A DNA stretch of 64,000 nucleotides from Nocardia grenadensis NBRC 108939 (lineage in GTDB: Bacteria > Actinomycetota > Actinomycetes > Mycobacteriales > Mycobacteriaceae), in the NCBI RefSeq assembly GCF_001613445.1, contig NZ_BDCJ01000024.1:85073-149072 (forward strand), given 5' to 3'. Shown piece by piece: positions 1-10,322 of the stretch. Position numbers and translations under genes: made by a program. The notes below the pieces were generated by a model. That model ran no database searches. It was not told where the DNA came from and saw only the letters and a program-made list of their open reading frames with translations. Position 1 is the stretch's first letter; the number at the start of each line of letters is the position of its first letter.

Positions 1-3000
1 CGGTGGGCGGAGTTCCTGAGCGAACCGCAGTTGGCGCAGGCAGTGGCCGAGGGCAATACTCGCGGCGGGTATCTGGACCAGGACGTCGTCACCGGATTCG
101 ACGCCGAGTTCTTCGCCATGTCGCCGGTCGAGGTCGAGCGGATCGACCCGCAGCAGCGGCTCATCATGGAACTCACCTGGGAGGCGCTCGAGCACGCCCG
201 GATCCCGGCCAGTGACCTGCGCGGTGAGTCGGTCGGTGTGTATATCGGTACCTCCACCACCGACTTCCAGCTGGTCGCCGCGATGAGCCTGGGTGAGACC
301 GATCCGAACGTCCCCGCTTCGGCGGAGGGCTACAAGATCACCGGCAGTGCCAGCAGCATCATCGCCAACCGCGTGTCCTACTTCTACGATTTCCGCGGCC
401 CTTCGGTCGCGGTGGATACCGCTTGCTCCTCGACCCTGGTCGCGGTGCACCAGGCCGTGCAGGCGCTGCGCGCCGGTGACGCCGACGTGGCGCTGGCCGG
501 CGGGGTGAACATGCTGCTCATGCCGATGACCACGCTCGGTTTCGACAAGATCGGCGCGGTGGCGAAGGACGGTCGGATCAAGGCGTTCTCTTCCGACGCG
601 GACGGGATGGTTCGCTCCGAGGGTGCCGGGCTGATAGTGCTCAAACGGCTCGCCGACGCCGAACGCGACAACGACAACATCCTCGCGGTGGTCAAGGGCT
701 CCGCCGTGAACAGCGACGGCCGGTCCAACGGGCTGCTCGCGCCGAATCCCGACGCCCAGGCCGATGTACTGCGCCGCGCCTACCGTGATGCCGGTATCGT
801 GCCCTCCACCGTCGACTACATCGAGGCCCACGGCACCGGCACCCTGGTCGGCGACCCCCTCGAGGCCCAGGCGCTGGGCCAGGTGGTCGGTGCCGGTCGC
901 GCCGCCGACGCACCCGTGCTGCTGGGTTCGGCGAAAACCAATTTCGGCCATCTGGAATCCGGAGCGGGCGCGGCGAGCTTGGCGAAGGTGCTCCTGGCGT
1001 TCCAGCACGATGTGCTGCCCGCCACGATCAACTACGCGGGTCCGAACCCTTACATCCCGTTCGAGCAGGCCCGGTTGAAGGTCGTCGACGAGCCGACTCC
1101 GTTCCCGCGCTACAGCGGTACCGCCACGGTCGGTATCTCCGGTTTCGGTTTCGGCGGGACCAATGCGCACGTGGTGCTGCAGGAGTACGTGCCCGCCGTG
1201 CCGGTGGAGGTCTCCGAGCCCTTCGTACCGGACGCGGACAGCGACACGCTGGACGTGGTGAGCACCGATGTGGTCGCCGAGGCCGAGGCGGTAGCCGCCG
1301 ACGCCGCTCCCGAGCCCGAGTGGTCGGCCGACCGTGCCGAGCCGCTGCCGGTGATCCTGGCCGTCTCCGCCTATCTGCCGTCGCGCCGCCGCCAGGCCGC
1401 TGCGGACCTGGCCGACTGGCTGGAAACCGAAGCGGGACAGCGGACTCCGCTCGTGGACGTGGCCCGGTCGCTGGCCCGGCGCAGCCACTGGCGTTCGCGC
1501 GGTGTGGTGCTGGCCTCCGATCACGCCGAGGCCGTGGCCGGACTGCGGGCGATCGCCGCCGGCAAACCGGGCCAGGGCGTTTTCACCGCCGATGCCCCGG
1601 CCGCGCAGGGACCCATGTGGGTGATGGCCGGGTTCGGCGCCCAGCACCGGAAGATGGGCAAACAGCTCTACCAGGAGAACGCGATCTTCCGGCGCACCGT
1701 CGACGAGGTCGACGAACTCGTGCAGGACGAGGCCGGGTACTCGGTGCGCGAGATGATCCTCGACGACGGCCAGGACTACGACGTGGGCACCTCCCAGGTC
1801 GGTATCTTCACCATCCAACTCGGTCTGGCCGCGCTGCTGCGGGCGCACGGCGCGGAACCCGCGGCCGTGGTCGGGCACTCCATGGGCGAGGTGGCCGGTG
1901 CCTACATCTGCGGCGGCCTGTCGCTGGAGGACGCGGTGCGCGTCATCTGCGCGCGGTCGCGGTTGATGGGCGAGGGCGAGCAGATGCTTTCCGACGCCGA
2001 TGTGCGCAATATGGCACTGGTCGAGATGAGTGCCGACGAGGTCGCCGCACTGCTGCCGGAATTTCCCGATGTCGAGGTCGCGGTGTACGCCGCACCGACC
2101 AATACGGTGATCGGTGGTCCGGTCGACCAGGTCTCGGCGATTGTCGGCCGGGTGGAGGAAGCCGGTAAATTCGCCCGCGTCCTGCAGACCAAGGGCGCCG
2201 GGCACACCTCCCAGATGGACCCGCTGCTGGGCGAACTGGCCGCCGAACTGGCCGGTATCGAGCCCACGAAGCCGAAGGTCGGCTTGTACTCCACGGTCGA
2301 CAAGGAGCAGTACTACGTGCCCGGCCACGACCCGGTGCACACCGAGGACTACTGGGTGAAGAACATGCGGCACAGCGTGTACTTCACCAACGCGGTACGA
2401 CTCGCGGTCGATTCCGGCATCACTACGTTCCTGGAGCTGGCGCCGAACTCGGTGGCGCTGATGCAGGTGCTGGGCACCACCTTCGCCGCCGGGCTCCCCG
2501 ACGCGCAGCTGATTCCGACGCTCAAGCGCAAGGAAGACGAATCGGCCGGTGTCATCGCCGCGCTGGCGCAGCTGTACGTGCACGGCCATGCGGTCGACCT
2601 GGGCTCACTGGTACCGGCCGGGCCGTACGCCGATATCCCGCGTACCGCGTTCGTCCGGAAACCGTACTGGCCCAAGATGAGTGGCTTCTCGGCCGGTGGG
2701 AACGCCCGGGTACCGGGTGCGTCGGTCGCGCTGCCGGACGGCCGGCACGTCTGGGAGGTCCGGGCCGCGTCGGTCGACGATCTGCCCACGCTGGTGCGTT
2801 CGGCCGCGACCCAGGTACTCGCGGATGTGAATCCGGGCGCGAGTATCGCGCACGCGCCGCTGCCCGCCACCGGCACACTCGTCACAACGCTGACCCCGCA
2901 TCCGGGTGGCGCGTCCATCCAGGTGCACGCGCGCGACGGTGCGCAGTTCCGGCTGCTGTTCGACGCGGTGGTCACCTCCGGTGCCGCGCTGCCGGCGCCC

Positions 3001-4674
3001 GCCGAACCGGCCCCCGCCGCGCCCACGCACACCGAACCCGAGGCCGTCGAAACGGCCATCGACACCGCCGGTTCCGGTGACCGCTGGAATCCGGACAGCG
3101 GTCAGACGGTGGAGGAGCGGCTGGCGCTGATCGTCGCCGAATCCATGGGTTACTCGGTCGAGGATCTGCCGATGGAGATCCCGCTCATGGAACTCGGGCT
3201 GGACTCCCTGATGGCCATGCGGATCAAGAACCGGGTCGAATACGAGTTCGATATCCCGCAGTTGCAGGTCTCCGCGGTTCGCGACGCCAGCCTGCACGAG
3301 GTCGGCAAGGTGCTCCGCTACGCGATCGAGCACCGCGACGAGGTCCAGGCGATGGCCGACCAGCAGGCCAGTGGGGAATCGGGCGCGCTCAGCGTGGACG
3401 ACGATTTCGTGAACGCCGCCAAGGCCGCCATGGAGGCCGGGGAGGACCCGGTCGCCGCGCTGAACCAGGGGACGGGCGCTTCGGAAACCCCGGCTGCTGC
3501 GCCGGCCCCTGCCGCGCCGAAGGCCGAACCGGCCGCGGGTGCCGCGCTCTTCGGCGGCGGGGCCGCGGGGTCGGACGAGGACAATGTTCCGCCACGTGAC
3601 GCTGCCGAGCGCCTCACCTATGCGACCTGGGCCACCATCACCGGCGAATCGGCCGGGGGGATCTTCAATACCCTTCCGATCCTGGACGAGGACACCGCGG
3701 AGAAGCTCGCCGCCCGTCTCACCGAGCGGGTGGGCGCGGAGGTCACCGTCGACGATGTGCTCGATTCGGAGACCATCGAACAGCTCGCCGATGTGGTGCG
3801 CACCTTGCAGGACAGCGGTGCCGATGTCGACGGCTTCGTCCGTCCCATCCGGGCGCGGGGCGAGAACTCCGATGCAGTACCCGTGTTCGTCTTCCATCCC
3901 GCCGGCGGAAACACCCTGGTCTACGAGCCACTGCTGAAGCGGCTGCCCGAAGGCACGCCGATGTACGGGTTCGAGCGGGTCGACGGTGCGATCGAAGAAC
4001 GGGCTCGAGAGTACGTACCGGAACTGCGCAAGCTCCAGGGCGACGGACCCTATGTCCTCTACGGCTGGTCGCTGGGCGCGGTCCTGGCGATGGCGGTCGC
4101 GCAGATCCTCCGTGCCGAGGGTGCCGATGTGCGCCTGGTGGGCCTGATCGACCTCGCGATCCCCGCCCAGCCGGAGGACAACAGCCCGCAGGAGCGGCTG
4201 GAGCGTATGCGGCGCTATCAGGTGTTCGCCAAGAAGACCTTCAATGTCGCCGGTGAACTCGACGACGACCAGCTCCGTGAACTGGCCGACTCCTCCGAGG
4301 AGGAGCAGTTCAAGATGATCACCGACCTGATCAGGATGACCGGGGCCAAGATCCCGGGTGGAGTACTCGAACACCAGAAGACCTCGTGGATCGAGAACCG
4401 CGCGCTGCAGCGGGTCCAGCCCACGCACTACGAGGGCGATGTGGTGCTCTATCTGGCCGACCGCTACCACGACGGCGCGATCGAGCTCGAACCCCGCTAT
4501 GCCGAGCGCCGGCCCAACGGCGGCTGGGACGAGTACCTCCCCAACCTGGAGATCGTGCACATCCCCGGCGACCACCTCCAAATCATCGATGAACCGAGGA
4601 TCGGCCGAATCGGTACAGACCTGACCGCTAAACTCGACCGGATCACTTCGAGCGCGGCCAGGAAAGGGAGCTAG
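1..4674 (+). CDS. pks13: Polyketide synthase Pks13 (5' end outside window)
   Basis: Pks13 condenses the meromycolyl chain with a carboxylated acyl chain to give the mycolic acid backbone. The frame is open from base 1, so the N-terminal ACP and the first part of the ketosynthase lie outside the window; 1557 codons remain. Domains in order are ketosynthase (DTACSS, Cys codon at 424; EAHGTGT; NFGHLESG), acyltransferase (GHSMGE, Ser codon at 1879), ACP (LGLDSLM, phosphopantetheine Ser at 3205), an Ala/Pro-rich linker near 3470-3560, and thioesterase (YGWSLG, Ser at 4069; late His in GDHLQ). This KS-AT-ACP-TE order is the hallmark of Pks13. Its stop overlaps the accD4 start (TAGTG), so the two genes are probably translationally coupled, as expected for a mycolate condensation operon. 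Confidence 0.96.
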   Translation, partial: RWAEFLSEPQLAQAVAEGNTRGGYLDQDVVTGFDAEFFAMSPVEVERIDPQQRLIMELTWEALEHARIPASDLRGESVGVYIGTSTTDFQLVAAMSLGETDPNVPASAEGYKITGSASSIIANRVSYFYDFRGPSVAVDTACSSTLVAVHQAVQALRAGDADVALAGGVNMLLMPMTTLGFDKIGAVAKDGRIKAFSSDADGMVRSEGAGLIVLKRLADAERDNDNILAVVKGSAVNSDGRSNGLLAPNPDAQADVLRRAYRDAGIVPSTVDYIEAHGTGTLVGDPLEAQALGQVVGAGRAADAPVLLGSAKTNFGHLESGAGAASLAKVLLAFQHDVLPATINYAGPNPYIPFEQARLKVVDEPTPFPRYSGTATVGISGFGFGGTNAHVVLQEYVPAVPVEVSEPFVPDADSDTLDVVSTDVVAEAEAVAADAAPEPEWSADRAEPLPVILAVSAYLPSRRRQAAADLADWLETEAGQRTPLVDVARSLARRSHWRSRGVVLASDHAEAVAGLRAIAAGKPGQGVFTADAPAAQGPMWVMAGFGAQHRKMGKQLYQENAIFRRTVDEVDELVQDEAGYSVREMILDDGQDYDVGTSQVGIFTIQLGLAALLRAHGAEPAAVVGHSMGEVAGAYICGGLSLEDAVRVICARSRLMGEGEQMLSDADVRNMALVEMSADEVAALLPEFPDVEVAVYAAPTNTVIGGPVDQVSAIVGRVEEAGKFARVLQTKGAGHTSQMDPLLGELAAELAGIEPTKPKVGLYSTVDKEQYYVPGHDPVHTEDYWVKNMRHSVYFTNAVRLAVDSGITTFLELAPNSVALMQVLGTTFAAGLPDAQLIPTLKRKEDESAGVIAALAQLYVHGHAVDLGSLVPAGPYADIPRTAFVRKPYWPKMSGFSAGGNARVPGASVALPDGRHVWEVRAASVDDLPTLVRSAATQVLADVNPGASIAHAPLPATGTLVTTLTPHPGGASIQVHARDGAQFRLLFDAVVTSGAALPAPAEPAPAAPTHTEPEAVETAIDTAGSGDRWNPDSGQTVEERLALIVAESMGYSVEDLPMEIPLMELGLDSLMAMRIKNRVEYEFDIPQLQVSAVRDASLHEVGKVLRYAIEHRDEVQAMADQQASGESGALSVDDDFVNAAKAAMEAGEDPVAALNQGTGASETPAAAPAPAAPKAEPAAGAALFGGGAAGSDEDNVPPRDAAERLTYATWATITGESAGGIFNTLPILDEDTAEKLAARLTERVGAEVTVDDVLDSETIEQLADVVRTLQDSGADVDGFVRPIRARGENSDAVPVFVFHPAGGNTLVYEPLLKRLPEGTPMYGFERVDGAIEERAREYVPELRKLQGDGPYVLYGWSLGAVLAMAVAQILRAEGADVRLVGLIDLAIPAQPEDNSPQERLERMRRYQVFAKKTFNVAGELDDDQLRELADSSEEEQFKMITDLIRMTGAKIPGGVLEHQKTSWIENRALQRVQPTHYEGDVVLYLADRYHDGAIELEPRYAERRPNGGWDEYLPNLEIVHIPGDHLQIIDEPRIGRIGTDLTAKLDRITSSAARKGS

Positions 4675-6218
4675 TGAGCACGACTGCGGAGAAACTCGCC
4701 GATCTGCGTAAGCGCCTGGAGCTGGCGCAGGAACCGGCAGGGGAGGCCGCTGTCGCGAAGCGGGCGCGCAAGGGGATCCCCAGCGCGCGTGATCGGATCA
4801 AGATGCTGCTCGATCCGGGTTCGTTCGTGGAGATCGGTGCTCTGGTCCGGCGCCCGGGTGATCCGGACGCGCTCTACGGCGACGGTGTGGTCACCGGTCA
4901 CGGCCTGGTCGACGGTCGCCCGGTTGCGGTGTTCTCCCACGATCAGACCGTGTACGGCGGTTCGGTCGGCGAGATGTTCGGCCGCAAAGTGGCCGCGGTG
5001 ATGGAGTACGCGGCCAAGGTGGGCTGCCCGCTGGTCGGTATCAACGATTCCGGCGGTGCCCGGGTGCAGGAGGCGGTGTCTTCGCTGGCCTGGTACGCCG
5101 AGCTGGCGACCCGGCAGGAACTGCTGTCGGGGATGGTCCCGACCGTTTCACTCATCCTGGGCAAATGCGCCGGTGGCGCGGTGTACTCGCCGATCAACAC
5201 CGATGTCGTGGTCGCCACCGAGGCGGCCTACATGTTCGTCACCGGTCCCAAGGTGATCCGTGAGGTCACCGGCGAGGACGTCAGTCTGGAAGAACTGGGT
5301 GGGGCGCACAGCCAGGCCCAGTACGGCAATATCCATCATGTCGCCAAGGACGAGCAGGCGGCTTTCGAATGGGTCCGGGACTACCTGTCCTATCTGCCGA
5401 CCAGTTGCCAGGAGAAGCCGCCGATCGTGAACCCCGGCCTCGAACCGGAGATCACCGATTCGGATCGGGAATTGAACTCCCTGGTACCGGATTCGGACAA
5501 CTCCGGTTACGACATGCACGAGGTGCTGCTGCGTATCTTCGACGACGGCCACTTCCACGAGTACGGCGCCGAAGCCGGCCGAAACATCATCACCGGATTC
5601 GCCCGGGTGGACGGCCGCAGTGTCGGCGTGGTGGCCAATCAGCCGATGGTCTACGCGGGTGCCCTCGACGCCCGGGCTTCGGACAAGGCCTCACATTTCG
5701 TGCGGCTCTGCGATGCCTACGAGATCCCGCTGGTGTTCGTGGTCGACACCCCGGGCTTCCTGCCCGGCGTGGAGCAGGAGAAGGTCGGCGTGATCAAACG
5801 CGGCGGCCGGTTCCTGTTCGCCTTCGTGGAGGCGACCGTGCCGAAGGTGACCGTCGTTGTCCGCAAGTCCTACGGCGGCGGCTACGCGGTGATGGGATCC
5901 AAGCAGCTGGGTGCCGATATCAATCTGGCCTGGCCCACCGCCCGGATCGCGGTGATGGGTGCGGAGAGCGCGGTGAGCCTGATCGGTGCGGCGCAGATCG
6001 CGGCCGCGCCCGAGGAGCAGAAAGCGGCCGTACGCCAGCAGATGATCGACTTCTACAACGCCACCATGGCCACGCCGTGGGTCGCGGCCGAACGCGGCTT
6101 CATCGACGCGGTGATCGAACCGGCGCAGACTCGGCTGGAGCTACGACGGGCGCTACATCTGCTGCGGGACAAGACCGTGATCCGTAACCCGCGTAAACAT
6201 CACCTGCTGCCGCTGTAG
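4674..6218 (+). CDS. accD4: Acyl-CoA carboxylase beta subunit AccD4
   Basis: The 514-residue protein is a carboxyltransferase subunit of an acyl-CoA carboxylase. In mycolate producers AccD4, with an AccA3-type biotin subunit, carboxylates the long acyl-CoA used as the alpha-branch substrate by Pks13. Crotonase-fold carboxyltransferase features are visible, including the GINDSGGARVQE segment and the C-terminal FVVDTPGFLPG and SYGGGYAVMGSK segments that form the CoA and biotin pockets. The GTG start at 4674 overlaps the pks13 stop by one base, which fixes the start and couples it to the condensing enzyme. A strong bidirectional hairpin follows the stop codon. The assignment to AccD4 rather than another AccD paralogue rests mainly on this linkage. 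Confidence 0.94.
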   Translation: MSTTAEKLADLRKRLELAQEPAGEAAVAKRARKGIPSARDRIKMLLDPGSFVEIGALVRRPGDPDALYGDGVVTGHGLVDGRPVAVFSHDQTVYGGSVGEMFGRKVAAVMEYAAKVGCPLVGINDSGGARVQEAVSSLAWYAELATRQELLSGMVPTVSLILGKCAGGAVYSPINTDVVVATEAAYMFVTGPKVIREVTGEDVSLEELGGAHSQAQYGNIHHVAKDEQAAFEWVRDYLSYLPTSCQEKPPIVNPGLEPEITDSDRELNSLVPDSDNSGYDMHEVLLRIFDDGHFHEYGAEAGRNIITGFARVDGRSVGVVANQPMVYAGALDARASDKASHFVRLCDAYEIPLVFVVDTPGFLPGVEQEKVGVIKRGGRFLFAFVEATVPKVTVVVRKSYGGGYAVMGSKQLGADINLAWPTARIAVMGAESAVSLIGAAQIAAAPEEQKAAVRQQMIDFYNATMATPWVAAERGFIDAVIEPAQTRLELRRALHLLRDKTVIRNPRKHHLLPL

Positions 6219-6225
6219 CCGCTCG

Positions 6226-6260
6226 CGGTTCGGGTTGTTCCGCGGGAACAACCCGAACCG
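6226..6260. terminator. Perfect 16-bp hairpin between convergent accD4 and the cyclophilin gene
   Basis: A perfect 16-bp inverted repeat with a GCG loop begins 7 bases after the accD4 stop and ends 17 bases before the stop of the convergent cyclophilin gene. It can serve as a terminator in both directions. It has no T-tract, which is common for actinobacterial terminators. Confidence 0.8.
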
Positions 6261-6277
6261 TCACGTACCGATCCTGC

Positions 6278-6778
6278 TCAGCCGGTGATCGCCGCGGATT
6301 CGATGACCACGTTGTCCACCGGGACGTCCTGGTGCATGCCCTGCGACGAGGTGGACACGCCGGCGATCTTGTCGACCACGTCGGTGCCGTCGGTGACCTC
6401 GCCGAATACGGCGTAGCCCCAGCCCTGGCCCGCCGGCTGGGTGTGGTTGAGGAAGTCGTTGTCGGCGACGTTGATGAAGAACTGCGCGGTCGCCGAGTGC
6501 GGATCGTTGGTACGCGCCATGGCGACCGTGTACTTGTTGTTCTTCAGGCCGTTGGCCGCCTCGTTCTGGATGGGCGCCTGCGTGGGCTTCTGCTGCATCT
6601 GGCCGTCGAAACCACCGCCCTGGATCATGAAGCCCGGGATAACGCGGTGGAAGATCGTGCCGTCGTAATGTCCCGACTTGACGTATTCGACGAAGTTACG
6701 GACGGTGTCCGGCGCCTTCGCCTCGTCAAGTTGGAGGCCGATGGTTCCGTAGTTCGTCTCGAGATTCACCTTGGTCAT
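6278..6778 (-). CDS. Peptidyl-prolyl cis-trans isomerase (cyclophilin type)
   Basis: This 166-residue protein is a single-domain cyclophilin that isomerises X-Pro peptide bonds. Family signatures are the FHRVIPGFMIQGG motif with the catalytic Arg, the ATAQFFINVADNDFLNH segment and the C-terminal GYAVFGEV segment. It has no signal peptide or membrane segment, so it should be cytoplasmic. It begins with ATG preceded by a purine-rich AAAGG about 8 bases upstream. It is convergent to accD4 and divergent from the first emb gene. A role in the mycolate or arabinan pathway cannot be read from the sequence; it may simply be a housekeeping gene at this position. Confidence 0.93.
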   Translation of the reverse strand: MTKVNLETNYGTIGLQLDEAKAPDTVRNFVEYVKSGHYDGTIFHRVIPGFMIQGGGFDGQMQQKPTQAPIQNEAANGLKNNKYTVAMARTNDPHSATAQFFINVADNDFLNHTQPAGQGWGYAVFGEVTDGTDVVDKIAGVSTSSQGMHQDVPVDNVVIESAAITG

Positions 6779-6960
6779 GCCCCTACCTTTCCATTACCGC
6801 CGCTGGACCCCGCGCTTAAGGGGGTGTTTCCCGGCAGATTGTGCCAGCCGCCCGTCTTTACCCCATTCGGGTGGTTTGTATGCGCCGGTTGTCGGGTGTG
6901 TTCGCGCTCGGATCGGGTACGCGCCGGGGGCACCACCGGGCCCCGCGCGCCGCGCCCAAG

Positions 6961-6966
6961 TAGCAT
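6961..6966 (+). promoter_or_regulatory. Putative -10 box (TAGCAT) for a leaderless emb transcript
   Basis: TAGCAT fits the actinobacterial TANNNT -10 consensus and lies 6 bases before the GTG start of the first emb gene. No Shine-Dalgarno sequence is present. This points to transcription starting at or next to the start codon. Confidence 0.5.
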
Positions 6967-6972
6967 GCCAGC

Positions 6973-9900
6973 GTGCCAGAAGTCGCCACCGCAGTACTGA
7001 CGAAGACGCCACCGGAGCCGGAGCCGAAGGTCGCGCCGAAGGATTTCCGGATCGCGCGTCTCGTCGCGATCGTCACCGGTGTGCTGGGGGCGCTGTTCGC
7101 GGTCGCCACACCCTTCCTACCCGTCACCCAGACCACGGCGACGCTGAGCTGGCCGCAACACGACAGCCTGGCCAATGTGCAGGCACCGCTCATGTCGCAG
7201 GTGCCAATCGATCTCGCCGCGACCATCCCGTGCGCGGCGGTGAATCAGCTGCCCCCGCAGGGCGGCATGCTGCTGGCCACCGCACCTCCGCAGGGCGACC
7301 GCGCGGCGCTCGAGGCGCTGTTCGTCCGAGTTTCGGAAACCTCGGTGGATGTGGTGGACCGTAATGCGGTCGTGGCGACCGCCGACCGGGCGGAGATGGC
7401 GAACTGTTCGGCCATCACCATCCATTCCGATATCGAAGCCACCAGCGCGGCCTTCGTCGGGCTCACCACCGAAGCCGGCGAACCCAACGCGGGCCGGCTG
7501 GTCGGTGATCTGCGTCCGCAGATGGTCGGTGTGTTCACCGATATGACCGGCGGTATCCCGGCCGGGCTGAGCCTGGAGTCCACGATCGACACCCGGTTCA
7601 GCTCCAGCCCCACCTGGATCAAACTCGCCGCGATCGTGGCCGCGGTGCTGTGCACGGTGCTGTCGCTGGTGGCGCTGGCGCGACTGGACACCAGTGACGG
7701 GCGCGGCCACCGGCGTTTCCTGCCGGCGCACTGGCTGAAGCCCACCCTGGCCGACGGCGGGGTCGTCGGCACGCTGCTGCTCTGGCATTTCCTGGGCGCC
7801 AACACCTCCGACGACGGCTACATCCTGAGCATGGTCCGGGTGGCGCCGGACGCGGGCTATATGGCCAATTACTTCCGCTGGTACGGCGTGCCCGAGGCAC
7901 CGTTCGGCTGGTACTACTACGTGATCCAGCTGTTCGCCCAGGTCTCCACGGCCAGTCCGTGGGTCCGGCTGCCCGCGCTGGCATGCGGGATCCTGTGCTG
8001 GATGGTGATCAGTCGCGAGGTGGTGCCGCGGCTGGGCAACGGCCTGCGCGGTGCGCGGGGACGCGCCTGGTTCGGCAGCGTCCCGCTGTGGACCGGCGGC
8101 CTGGTCTTCCTGGCGTTCTGGCTGCCCTACGACAACGGTCTGCGGTCGGAGCCCATCGTCGCGCTCGGCGCACTGCTCACCTGGGTTTCCATCGAACGCG
8201 CCATCGCGACCGGGCGATTGCTGCCGGCCGCGGTGGCGGTGGTGGTCGCGGCGTTCACCCTCGCCGCCGCGCCGACCGGCCTCATGTGTGTGGCCGCGCT
8301 GCTGGCCGGTATCCGGCCCATCACCCGCATCATCGTGCGCCGGCACCGGGAGCACGGTACGGTCGCGCTGCTCGCGCCGTTGGCCGCCGCCGGATTCCTG
8401 GTACTCACCGTGGTCTACGGCGACCAGACCTTCGCCGGTATCCAGGAGGCGAACCAGATCCGGCAGCTGGCCGGGCCCAACCTGGCCTGGTACGAGGACT
8501 ACCTGCGGTACTACTACCTGTTTGTCGAGACCGTCGACGGGTCGCTGTCGCGCCGCTTCGCCTTCCTGGTGATGCTGCTGTGCTTGTTCACCACCATGCT
8601 GGTGCTGCTGCGCCGGCGGCGGGTGCCGGGTATCGCCGCCGGGCCGACCTGGCGGTTGATGGGCGTGGTGTTCGGCACGATCTTCTTCATGATGTTCAAC
8701 CCGACCAAGTGGACCCACCACTTCGGCGCCTACGCCGGAATCGCGGGTTCGCTGGCCGCGGTGACCGCCGTCGCGGTATCGGCCTCGGCGCTGCGGGCGC
8801 GCAAGAACCGGGCGATCTTCTTGGCCGGGTTGCTGTTCACGCTGGCGCTGGCGTTCTCCGGTATCAACGGCTACTGGTATGTGTCCAGTTACGGGGTGCC
8901 CTGGTTCGACAAGCGGGTGGTGCTGGGCGGTATCTCCTCCAACACCGTGATGCTGGTGCTGTTCGCCGCGGCCCTGCTGTTGGTCGGCTGGCACACCCTG
9001 CGTGAGGGGTACGCCAAACCCCCGAACTCCACGCGCACCGCCCGGGGCCGCCGCGTCCGTAAGTTCGCGGCGATCCCGCTCACGCTGGTGGCCGCGGCCA
9101 TGGTGCTGTTCGAGGTGCTCTCCCTGGCCAAGGGCGCCTACTCGCAGTATCCGGGGTATTCGCTGGCCCGCGGCAATATCGATGCGCTGACCGGGCAGAG
9201 CTGCGGTCTGGCCAACGATGTGCTGGTCGAATCGAACGCGAACGCCGGCCGGCTGAACCCGATCATCGACCCGGCGAATCCGCCCACCAACCCGAACGAT
9301 CCGCTGGCCGGCGTCGATCCGGTCGGCTTCTCGCCCAACGGCGTCCCCGACGATCTGTCCGCCGACGCGGTCGAGGTGAAACCGGGTACCGGCAACACCT
9401 CCAATCAGTCGGTGGGCGCGGCGTTCGCCGAGGGCCAGAACGCCGGTACCGGCGGCGGACAGGGCGCGCAGGGTGTGAACGGCAGCACCGTGGCCCTGCC
9501 CTTCGGCCTGGACCCGGCCACCACGCCCGTCCTGGGCAGCTACCAGGAGGGTGTACAGCAGCCCGCGTTCGTCTCGTCGAGCTGGTACGAACTGCCGGAA
9601 CGCTCGCCCGACCATCCGCTGGTGGTCATTACCGCGGCCGGCCGCATCCTGTCCTACGACGACACCGGTGCCATGCAGTACGGCCAGTCGCTGACCGTCG
9701 ATTACGGCAAACGGCAGCCGGACGGTTCGGTAACACAGCTCGGCACCTACCTGCCTCGCGATATCGGTCCCTTCCCGTCCTGGCGCAACCTGCGGGTGCC
9801 GCTGGACGAGATCGCCCCCGAGGCCGACGCCGTCCGGGTCGTCGCAGGCGATCCGATCCTGATCGGCGACCAGTGGCTGGCGTTCACCCCGCCGCGGTTG

Positions 9901-10290
9901 CCGAAACTGGAATCCGCAAACGACTACCTGCGTTCGGAGCAGCCGATTCTGCTCGACTGGGCAGTCGGCCTGCAGTTCCCCTGCCAGCGCCCGTTCCGAC
10001 ACGTGAACGGGGTCGCCGAGGTACCGAAGTTCCGCATCCTGCCGGACCGCCCGCTCGCGGTGAGCTCCACCAACACCTGGCAGGCCCAGGAGTTCGGCGG
10101 TCCGCTCGGGTTCTCTCAGATGCTGGCCAAGTCGACCACGATCCCCACCTACCTGAAGAACGACTGGGGCCGGGACTGGGGCACGCTGGAACGCTACGAC
10201 CAGTACTACGACGCGGTACCGGCGGAACTGGCGACGGGGACCGAGACCCGCAACGGGTTGTGGGATCCGGGCAGGCTGCGGGTTTTCTGA
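6973..10290 (+). CDS. Arabinosyltransferase of the Emb family (first copy)
   Basis: The 1105-residue protein is a GT-C membrane arabinosyltransferase that uses decaprenylphosphoryl-arabinose, made by DprE1/DprE2 nearby, to extend arabinan of arabinogalactan or lipoarabinomannan on the outer face of the membrane. It has the family layout: an N-terminal membrane anchor, an extracytoplasmic beta domain, a multi-spanning core with the NTSDDGYIL motif (Asp codons at 7810 and 7813), and a long C-terminal carbohydrate-binding region with SWRNLRVPL and WGRDWG. Length matches Emb proteins of about 1050-1110 residues. I do not assign A, B or C because only two copies are in the window and paralogue identity needs a tree. 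The GTG start is supported by a leaderless -10 box. A VapBC pair separates it from aftA. Confidence 0.93.
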   Translation: MPEVATAVLTKTPPEPEPKVAPKDFRIARLVAIVTGVLGALFAVATPFLPVTQTTATLSWPQHDSLANVQAPLMSQVPIDLAATIPCAAVNQLPPQGGMLLATAPPQGDRAALEALFVRVSETSVDVVDRNAVVATADRAEMANCSAITIHSDIEATSAAFVGLTTEAGEPNAGRLVGDLRPQMVGVFTDMTGGIPAGLSLESTIDTRFSSSPTWIKLAAIVAAVLCTVLSLVALARLDTSDGRGHRRFLPAHWLKPTLADGGVVGTLLLWHFLGANTSDDGYILSMVRVAPDAGYMANYFRWYGVPEAPFGWYYYVIQLFAQVSTASPWVRLPALACGILCWMVISREVVPRLGNGLRGARGRAWFGSVPLWTGGLVFLAFWLPYDNGLRSEPIVALGALLTWVSIERAIATGRLLPAAVAVVVAAFTLAAAPTGLMCVAALLAGIRPITRIIVRRHREHGTVALLAPLAAAGFLVLTVVYGDQTFAGIQEANQIRQLAGPNLAWYEDYLRYYYLFVETVDGSLSRRFAFLVMLLCLFTTMLVLLRRRRVPGIAAGPTWRLMGVVFGTIFFMMFNPTKWTHHFGAYAGIAGSLAAVTAVAVSASALRARKNRAIFLAGLLFTLALAFSGINGYWYVSSYGVPWFDKRVVLGGISSNTVMLVLFAAALLLVGWHTLREGYAKPPNSTRTARGRRVRKFAAIPLTLVAAAMVLFEVLSLAKGAYSQYPGYSLARGNIDALTGQSCGLANDVLVESNANAGRLNPIIDPANPPTNPNDPLAGVDPVGFSPNGVPDDLSADAVEVKPGTGNTSNQSVGAAFAEGQNAGTGGGQGAQGVNGSTVALPFGLDPATTPVLGSYQEGVQQPAFVSSSWYELPERSPDHPLVVITAAGRILSYDDTGAMQYGQSLTVDYGKRQPDGSVTQLGTYLPRDIGPFPSWRNLRVPLDEIAPEADAVRVVAGDPILIGDQWLAFTPPRLPKLESANDYLRSEQPILLDWAVGLQFPCQRPFRHVNGVAEVPKFRILPDRPLAVSSTNTWQAQEFGGPLGFSQMLAKSTTIPTYLKNDWGRDWGTLERYDQYYDAVPAELATGTETRNGLWDPGRLRVF

Positions 10291-10322
10291 TCTCCTGACG
10301 ACTGCGGCGACCGGGCACCGAA

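Noticed and set aside
1..30. Loss of the N-terminal ACP from Pks13
   Set aside because: The frame is open at the window edge, so the missing part is simply outside the window.
2605..4581. A 658-codon minus-strand frame opposite pks13
   Set aside because: Same effect of G+C bias; no start signal and no recognisable fold, while the plus strand encodes a complete Pks13 arrangement.
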